From Zygnema cylindricum (lineage: Eukaryota; Streptophyta; Zygnematophyceae; Zygnematales; Zygnemataceae), in NCBI GenBank assembly GCA_037447655.1, contig JBBHKE010000748.1:1-39328 (forward strand): DNA of 39,328 bases, in the 5' to 3' direction. Numbering within the stretch: position 1 is the first letter of the stretch; the number at the start of each line of letters is the position of its first letter. The notes under the pieces were generated by a model. It was not told where the DNA came from and ran no database searches. It worked only from the letters and a program-made list of their open reading frames with translations. Positions 33,250 through 39,328 of this stretch are shown here, piece by piece. The translations under genes and the position numbers were made by a program.

Positions 33250-34029
33250 GGGTGCGTCTCTATGTGCATAAGTAAGGGTTTTTTTCTGTCGTTTTCCTGT
33301 AAAACTTAGAGCCGTACCGCGTAAGCTTCAACCGTACAATAAAATAGAAAAAAAGAGAAGTACATTTTGCGTCATCATCGAATTTAAAATGTACTACATC
33401 TTGTCGTCTTGTGTTCTTCGACCCACTTCGACGACAAAAAACGTCATCTTCAACCTTATCTTTAAAATACAGGGCCGATGTGTTTTAAAATTAAGGATTT
33501 TCTATAAACAAATAGTAGCACGTATTCGCACGTGTAATATTCTGTTCAAAAAATTCAAACGAATTCAAGCGACGTGGAAGTGTACACGATTCGCTATGTT
33601 TTGTCCGTTTTTATTTAATACGACAAATAGAAGTACACAGTTTGTTTTGTTTTGTCCGTTTCCATCCGGTACGGATTTTTTTTTGCAGGGGTCTCAAGGT
33701 TCCGATGCCATTTCACGTCGAGCCGACAATAGACGCAAAGTCAAAACGCATCTTCTTCAACCGTGAAACGTCACAGGCTGGAGGGCGGTAGGTCTACAAT
33801 GTCACGAAAAATCACGCGACGTCACAAGCAGTTACGAAAAATAACGTGCGTCATCACAGATTGTAGACGTTGACAACCGTCACTGGCATTCTCGACGTAT
33901 ACAATCGTCACGCCCTTAAGTGACAATTTCGTTTGGAACACATAGGGACACCCGAAATCCGGGTCCGCAGGATCTGCGCTAAAAAACAAAAAAAAAATCT
34001 CTAAGTTTGAAGTACATAGAGACGCACCC
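33250..34029. mobile_element. TTA-flanked TIR element B (PIF/Harbinger-like)
   Basis: Starts GGGTGCGTCTCTATGT and ends ACATAGAGACGCACCC, a perfect 16-bp inverted terminus, flanked by TTA at 33247-33249 and 34030-34032. It is 780 bp without transposase. The right interior (GACGTCACAAG, GTAGACGTTGACAACCGTCA, GCGCTAAAAAACAAA) matches the right interior of element A, although the terminal 16 bp differ. Confidence 0.82.
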
Positions 34030-34044
34030 TTAGAATGTATGTTT

Positions 34045-34138
34045 TTTTTTCAAAATTTTCAAATTCTTAATTAGCGTAAACCACGGTAATTATTCATGTA
34101 CGCTAAAGAAACTTCTACGCTAATAACGATTGGCGGTG
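34045..34138. mobile_element. Isolated right end of a CACCG-family MITE
   Basis: AATTAGCGTAAACCACG, ACGCTAAAGAAACTTCTACG and CTAATAACGATTGGCGGTG followed by TA form the near-identical reverse complement of the left end at 29567-29660. The rest of the element is missing; element B ends only 15 bp to the left. Confidence 0.75.
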
Positions 34139-35499
34139 TACAGTACTGTAGTATACCCACAAGGGGGATTCTCTTATATCTACGGCTCAAAAACGTAACG
34201 GTAATACGCCGTTGTAACGAACGCCCTTCGTTACAGCTAAAAGTTAACGAACTCGCGGGCACGTTTCATCGCAAACTAAAAGTTCAACCAATTGAATGTC
34301 GTCCTTCACTACACCCATGGTTATTATAATTAAAAACACTAATTCGGTCGAAACTTTTTTTGGCCAGAAATTACAAATAGTGTTACCAACAGTATTTAAG
34401 GACATGGAATACGATCTGCCACGTTTCTTGCACTAAATTAGTATTATTAACCCTAGTTTCGCCTTAACACTAATAAATCACTAATGGGCGGTGTACCGTT
34501 CTATTATGGCATATGCCCTTCTAATGGCGTTTTAATGTGTGGTAACCTTCAAATTCCCTAAGATACCAATTATGAAATAGTCTTTCTAGGTGGACACCCC
34601 AAATTGCATGTGCAAATCCTAAAAATATGAAGAAAATTTGTACACACCCATTTTGTCATGGGGTGTCTCTACTTAAATCCGTAAAAAATTTGGGTCTGCG
34701 GTGACGATCGTTAACACCCTCGCTCGTCATGAAAACGTAGTTGTTAACAAATGGAGGTTTGTGGGTTTTAGGCATGGTTTGCTACATGCACGCAGTTGTG
34801 TCAATTTTACGCTTTTGTAAACAGCACGGAACTATTTAAATCATATTTGATGTACTTAAGCCAAACAGATTGTATAAACAAATCGCAAGTTAAGTTCATC
34901 TCTAAATATAGTTTAGTTACGAGTTCTTGGAAATTTGAAACTTAATTGCAAATCTTAAATTGGAAAAACCAACCAGGTACGATAGGAGAACAAAAAACAT
35001 AAAAACGTCTAAATATTGTAAGAGTCAAGAGAAAATGGTTCAAGTGTAATAGAAGAACCAAATAAAGTAACATTGACTAAGACAATTACATTTTAACGTT
35101 CATTCAACAAGTCATCCACTAGGTTAACTACTAAATACGACAACCCGAAAAGATAGTAACTATAAAAAGATAACTAACCACAAACCTAACTATTCCAGGT
35201 ACACAATGGCGAAGGTTATGGTTGTGGACTGCGTTCCTTAATGCAAGATTTGGAAAGTAAGGCCTATCATTTGCCACCATGTTTCATTGAAAAACAGTTG
35301 GGGCCTAAGCTGGCTAAAAGCAATTGATACACATTGGCGGTATAAAGCACGTAAAACCATAGGTTAGGAAAACTCTAAAACACTTCAAGGCTAAGAGGTG
35401 GACTCCTTACACCTTACGATTAAATGGAATATGTCGGATCTCAATGGGCGTAAGCTCATTCGTTATAAGTTGTTATTTTTTGGGTCACTACACGCATAT
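34139..35499. other. Non-coding stretch with one more TIR end
   Basis: A diverged CACCG-family right end (CACTAATGGGCGGTG then TA) lies at 34479-34495. GGGGTGTCTCTACTTAAATCC at about 34658 loosely resembles the terminus of element B. Short frames at 34071-34329 and 35398-35649 have no recognisable family. The left border of element C must lie near the end of this stretch. Confidence 0.5.
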
Positions 35500-36618
35500 G
35501 CAATATCGCATGAGAAAAAACACGTCCCCCGATCAGATACGATGGTCTGTCACCAAAATAAGCCCAAAGATAGTAAAGAGGAATCGTTTTTAGAGATCTG
35601 TCATCTGATACCATTATCGACGTTTTTCATTGCAAGAATTGTGAGATAGACGCGGGAGTGGGAGAGGGAGAGAGCTAGAGGCGCTTTCACGGGCTTCGCT
35701 TTTGCGAAATGGCATCCGTTCCGTACAGACCCTCTCCACGACCCCTGTACGAAATAGAGCGCACGGAAAAAAGTAAAGCACATGCTATAAACGAGTAGTG
35801 GGTTTTTTTTTTGGTACTCCGCGCTCAAAAATTGTAGAAAACTTACGACACCTGCGACACCATCTGCCTATTCGCTCACCGCATGTAACTTTATTTAAAA
35901 TCACCTCGCGAGCGTTTGAACCATAGTTCAAAAGTAGGCGTTTTTTCGTAGGCCTTAAATATGCCGCCTTTAGCGTAAGTTGTGTTAATGGCTTTCCATG
36001 TGATCTTCTTAGATCGCTGCTTTGATCTGCGACCGTCCGTTCATTCGAATCTGACGATAGTCCTATCGTAAGTTGTGTTATGGGCTTTCCACGTGATCTT
36101 CTTAGATCGCTACTTTGATCAGCGACCGTCCGATCGTCTGAATCTGACGGTTTAAATAAAAAGTATCTCAAAACTCACAGAAAAATATTTTTTTGTCCAA
36201 ATGTTTTTCAAAATTTAGACATGACATTTAATTCTCTATCGATCGATGTGCAACTCAACCCTGTTACTATTTTATTTCATTTTGCAGGCAATACAATATG
36301 GGTCTTAACTCTTAAGGTAGTATTGTAAAATTTACGTACAATAGGCATATTGTATGGGCGACTTTCACCTACTTTAAAACTATGGTTTGAACTTTGAAGA
36401 TGAGCTGGAGGGACGCGAAAGTGGGTCGAAACGCGCTAAACGACAAACTGCATCGCGCTAGACGACAAACTCTAGTACATATAGAGTTTCAGGGTAACGC
36501 AACTTGGACGGTGGTGATTTTATTTTTTTGGTACGGCTGCGGATTTTCTCTTTTTTTTCGAAGTTATGGAGGAAACCGACAGAAAATAACTGTAACTTTA
36601 GCACATGCGAAAGTGCCC
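35500..36618 (-). mobile_element. TIR element C, related to element A, 5' truncated
   Basis: The right end CACATGCGAAAGTGCCC is followed by TTA (36619-36621) and matches the left end of A in reverse. Colinear matches on the minus strand include CGACAAACTGCATCGCGC, GAGGTGATTTTAAATA, GGAGTACCAAAAAAAAAACC, TTTTTTCCGTGCGC, CCATTTCGCAAAAGCGAAG and CAATTCTTGCAATGAAAAA. Homology fades near 35500 and no matching left terminus was found, so the border is approximate. Element D is inserted inside it. Confidence 0.75.
35922..36384. mobile_element. hAT-like MITE D nested in element C
   Basis: Left end CATAGTTCAAAAGTAGG and right end CCTACTTTAAAACTATG are imperfect inverted repeats, flanked by the exact 8-bp duplication GTTTGAAC (35914-35921 and 36385-36392). 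An 8-bp duplication is the hAT signature. At the matching place in element A (20316-20323, opposite strand) the 8 bp occur once, without an insert. The inside holds a 93-bp tandem duplication (35975 and 36068) with GATCTTCTTAGATCGCT. The 463-bp element has no transposase. Confidence 0.85.
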
Positions 36619-36621
36619 TTA

Positions 36622-36949
36622 GTCATATGGGGACGTACCCTAAGTGTAGAAACAGGCACAGTCGCACTTAAACGTTTTAACTGTTAAAAAGGATACGAAT
36701 ATTATAGTATTTGAGCGTCTGCATACGCCTGTACTTTTGTAGTTTGTACTAGGCGCAGAAAATGAGGGAATTCTGAATTCAAGAGTTGGTTTCATATTGC
36801 CCTGGTTTAAAATTCAAATTCAAACGTACTTGAAGTTCTGAACGAAGGCAGAGGTTTATTTATTTTGGACTTCAAAATAGTGTAACTTCAAGATGCTCAG
36901 CTTCAGCAACACTCCTCTACTTCTCCACTGTAGTTTCCAAGCTTCAATA
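36622..36949. other. Intergenic, upstream of the 37-kb promoter
   Basis: No coding sequence or repeat recognised. It leads into the CCAAT-module region. Confidence 0.5.
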
Positions 36950-37230
36950 CTCGTCTTGACCAATCAGCTTGCAGATTTTGCAAGAAGAGTGTGTATGAAT
37001 TCACCAAGTTACACCCTTCTCCTTCGCAGCTTCTGAACCAAGCAGCTTCCAGATTTGTTTAAACATTTTTTGTATGAATGCATCATGATACGAATTTCTC
37101 TTTTGCAGCTTCTGAACTAATGAGCTTGAGATTTGCAAGAACCCTTAGTGGTACAGCTTACTTTTTGGCAGCTTTTGAACCAATCAGCTTGCAGCTTGGC
37201 AAGAATCCTTCTTCATGTTTTGGTATAAAT
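36950..37230 (+). promoter_or_regulatory. Promoter with repeated CCAAT modules and TATA box
   Basis: A degenerate module like GCAGCTTCTGAACCAATCAG followed by CTTGCAGATTTGCAAGAA occurs four times (centred near 36965, 37042, 37120 and 37187), spaced 65-80 bp apart. Two of the four keep a full CCAAT. TATAAAT lies at 37224-37230, about 200 bp before the ATG at 37428, leaving room for a 5' UTR of about 165 bp. Confidence 0.6.
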
Positions 37231-37427
37231 GTACCATGGTTCATCACACGGTACATCCGGGTACTCTATGTATCCTAAAGCAGAAGTACAGTACCTTCAC
37301 GCTGACACTCTTCGTTTCAAGCAGCAACCGAACTATTTTGGATATAACAGCCAGAAGTGATTCCGAGTGAAGGAAACGAAAAAAAAATTAAAAATTAGAA
37401 CAAAGTGACAATTGTTGAATCATTTCT

Positions 37428-37570
37428 ATGGCGACTGGCATAGCAGACAGTCAGCAGATTGATTCATATTTACAATCTATTGGAGAGTACTTGGAACATA
37501 AACATGCTGGATCCATCCACACTATACTCAGTGCACCGGATGCGTCTATTTGCTATCCTCTTCATATTCA
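37428..37570 (+). CDS. First exon of a gene running off the window (possibly PCID2/THP1-like)
   Basis: ATG in good context (TCTATGG, G at +4) opens 47 codons plus two bases. The peptide starts MATGIADSQQIDSYLQSI and ends with YPLHI plus CA. A good donor follows (CA|GTAAGC). The pattern I-x-x-YLQ, a Gly-Ser pair, then a Pro-Leu near the end loosely resembles the N-terminus of PCID2/THP1 proteins of the TREX-2 mRNA export complex. This is recalled, not searched. No second exon of matching phase is convincing before 39328, so the remaining exons probably lie outside. That it is a gene is likely; the family is a guess. Confidence 0.5.
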
Positions 37571-37647
37571 GTAAGCTCTTGTTGCTTTTGCCCTCTTTTA
37601 TTTGTTTTGTTTGTTATTTTAAGGGGTATAAAATAGGGTAGAATAGG

Positions 37648-37650
<3 letters not shown>

Positions 37651-37722
<72 letters not shown>
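37651..37722 (+). repeat. (TC)36 microsatellite
   Basis: Uninterrupted TC dinucleotides for 72 bp, about 80 bp into the presumed first intron. GA/CT tracts are common near plant gene starts. Confidence 0.98.
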
Positions 37723-37725
<3 letters not shown>

Positions 37726-38024
37726 TGCTCTCTGCTTCTGGTAGATGTTGTGGATATAATTCTTTAGAAAATTATCTTGTTGTTCCTTTTCTTAAATTCA
37801 TCATAGGGAACTTTGCCCTAAAACCCCAAGGCTAAATTTACAACTGAGGGGTAATGCCACAACCTTATCGAGGGTGTAATTCAATGGCCATCAGAAAGCT
37901 CAACTAGTTTGGATTCTGCCTACTTTCTCAGGCTGTTTCCGAACCTTTGTGGATGACTTCTCTGAATTAGTGTTTGACATTTTGTTGTCTAATTTTTGTG
38001 TCCTTTGTTGGAGTTCGCTGGTGG

Positions 38025-38345
38025 TTTGTTATAATCCGATTATCTTGGATTCTCTACCATTTTCCATTGCTTGCTTCCCGTTATCATTTTCTGCAATTGA
38101 TTATTAATGTGTCAAAATCTGGTTTTCTCGGATTTCGTGCAGATTTTTAACGTTGCTTTCTTGTATTTTCTTGTTGCTATTTTTACTCGTTTGTTAGAAT
38201 TCGGTAATCTCGGATTCTCTACGTATTTTCAGGTCTTGTTTTCTTGTTGTAATTTTATGCAATCAGTGTGCCAAAATCCGGTTATCTCGGATTCACTGCA
38301 GATTTTTATTGTTGTTTTCTTGCATTTTTCTGGTTTTGTTTTTTT
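38025..38345 (+). repeat. Dimeric ~160-bp tandem repeat with ~80-bp subunits
   Basis: GTGTCAAAATCTGGTTTTCTCGG (shown by its shorter core CAAAATCTGGTT) near 38110 recurs as CAAAATCCGGTT near 38272. The alternate subunit (TTGTTAGAATTCGGTAATCT near 38193) recurs as TTGTTATAATCCGATTATCT near 38026. All four share a TCTCGGATTC/TCTTGGATTC core. Each ends in a CAG-like word, so several cryptic acceptors are present. Confidence 0.75.
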
Positions 38346-38761
38346 TATTTGAAATCCTAGACCTAACGCCTGGAAGGAATACGCCCAGACCGTGGAGCCT
38401 AGTTGCTACCCATCGGCTTAGTATAAATTGATCTCTCTCGGCTTCCCACTCACCTTCCACCTTTTATCCTCTCCACCTGTTATTTCCTTTTTGCATTGTC
38501 ATAAACATTTTTGCTTTGTATTATAATTTCTTTTTGCTTTGGGATTTGTATTGCTCGTTGTTTATCCCACCTTTTCTGCTACACAGCTGGTTGGGTTGCA
38601 TGCTTGTTGGTTAAATTAGACACATGCACGACAAACCTTCGATATACATCACCTTGACTGGCTCATTTCTTAAAAAACTTGGAAAACACAAAGAAAATAA
38701 CACTAAAAAATACAATCACAAAAACACAACAAAAAAAACATAATCAAAAGAACAGCATTGC

Positions 38762-38809
38762 ACGACCTTGACAGTCTGCGAAAAACTTTGACCATCCTGT
38801 CAAGGTCGT
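38762..38809. other. Perfect 13-bp hairpin
   Basis: ACGACCTTGACAG (38762-38774) pairs with CTGTCAAGGTCGT (38797-38809) across a 22-nt loop. It is shorter than a typical plant miRNA stem and is not followed by a U-run. Function unknown. Confidence 0.5.
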
Positions 38810-39328
38810 CCAAATGTTGTACAAGATTAGTCCTTCATTATTTGCCACAAAACTGTACAATCCTAAAAGTTGAGACTTAAAAAACTCGTGGCCTACAATC
38901 TCACTCAATCTGACAAAATCAAGAAGAACCGAGAGAACACCTGTCTCCCTATTTATTCAATTTATACCGATTTTGAAAAACAATAACGAGAAGAAAAGAG
39001 GTTGACAACTGGAAAACTACCTTTAAGCCTTTTTTAAGTTACAGACACAAAATCGAAACTTGAATTTTTGAAAGGAAAAACAAAGAAAAAAGAAAAAAGA
39101 AAAACAAAGATAGAGGCAGACCATGAGAAAAGAATCGGAGACTCCCATGCTGAAGGAATATGGATCCTACAATCAATAAGATATCGCCTGATAAAAAAAT
39201 TTTTACGGAGTGAAAGATGTCCCGAGCTTTGACTTTCCCAAATAACTTGTATTGTCTTTCAACGGTGTGGAAAAATTTCCATCCTGCCCGACTTTTCCCT
39301 TGGGAGTACTCAATCCACCGGAATAATT

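Larger units (their letters stand above)
37571..39328 (+). other. Probable long first intron to window end
   Basis: Begins with the GTAAGC donor. It holds a CT microsatellite, a dimeric tandem repeat and a hairpin. A CAG acceptor near 37931 (TTTCTCAG) would lead to a stop within eight codons, so it is not accepted. TATAAAT-like sequence at 38421 is isolated. No other gene seen. Confidence 0.4.

Noticed and set aside
35785-36171. A 128-codon frame with repeated RTVADQSSDLRRS
   Set aside because: The repeat is a 93-bp DNA duplication inside the non-coding hAT-like element D, and the frame crosses from D into element C.
37921-37975. Second exon of the 37-kb gene at TTTCTCAG
   Set aside because: In the required phase it reaches a stop codon within eight codons.

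Overview
This is a nuclear window from a land plant. The evidence is a spliceosomal gene whose 13 exons encode a plant AHK1-type hybrid histidine kinase, together with Ty1/copia, tRNA-head SINE-like, non-LTR and MITE-type elements typical of plant chromosomes. Long introns, AT-rich repeats and dense DNA-transposon remnants would suit a seed-free plant (fern, lycophyte or bryophyte), but the sequence does not settle the lineage.

Layout. 1-6.6 kb: a decayed Ty1/copia element (part of a 5' LTR, gag-pol, 3' LTR) that runs without a break into the leader and gag start of a second copy, which is cut off by a (TATATG)n microsatellite. 6.6-8.1 kb: SINE-like tRNA heads, a 100-bp duplication and another (TATATG)n tract. 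8.1-11.1 kb: a broken non-LTR retroelement on the minus strand. 11.1-13 kb: a long (TA)n tract and a second, diverged fragment of the same retroelement in the opposite orientation.

14.2-27.9 kb (minus strand): the one large, apparently intact gene, an osmosensor-type hybrid histidine kinase of 1609 predicted residues. All 13 exons join in phase with GT/AG junctions. It has two membrane spans around a Cache-like outside domain, an intact kinase core, a receiver-like domain, a long Ser/Pro-rich linker with six repeats each carrying L-x-R-x-x-S, and a C-terminal receiver. Its last intron holds a duplicated 3' splice site and a hairpin element; a 3.4-kb intron holds a TTA-flanked transposon.

28-36.6 kb: no convincing gene but a nest of DNA transposons. 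It includes a TA-flanked TIR family (CACCGnCAATCG), TTA-flanked PIF/Harbinger-like elements, a hAT-like element with an 8-bp duplication whose empty site survives in the copy inside the kinase intron, and a 2.8-kb palindrome with 0.9-kb arms. 36.9-39.3 kb: a promoter with repeated CCAAT modules and a TATA box, followed by the first exon of a plus-strand gene (tentatively PCID2/THP1-like) that runs off the window.
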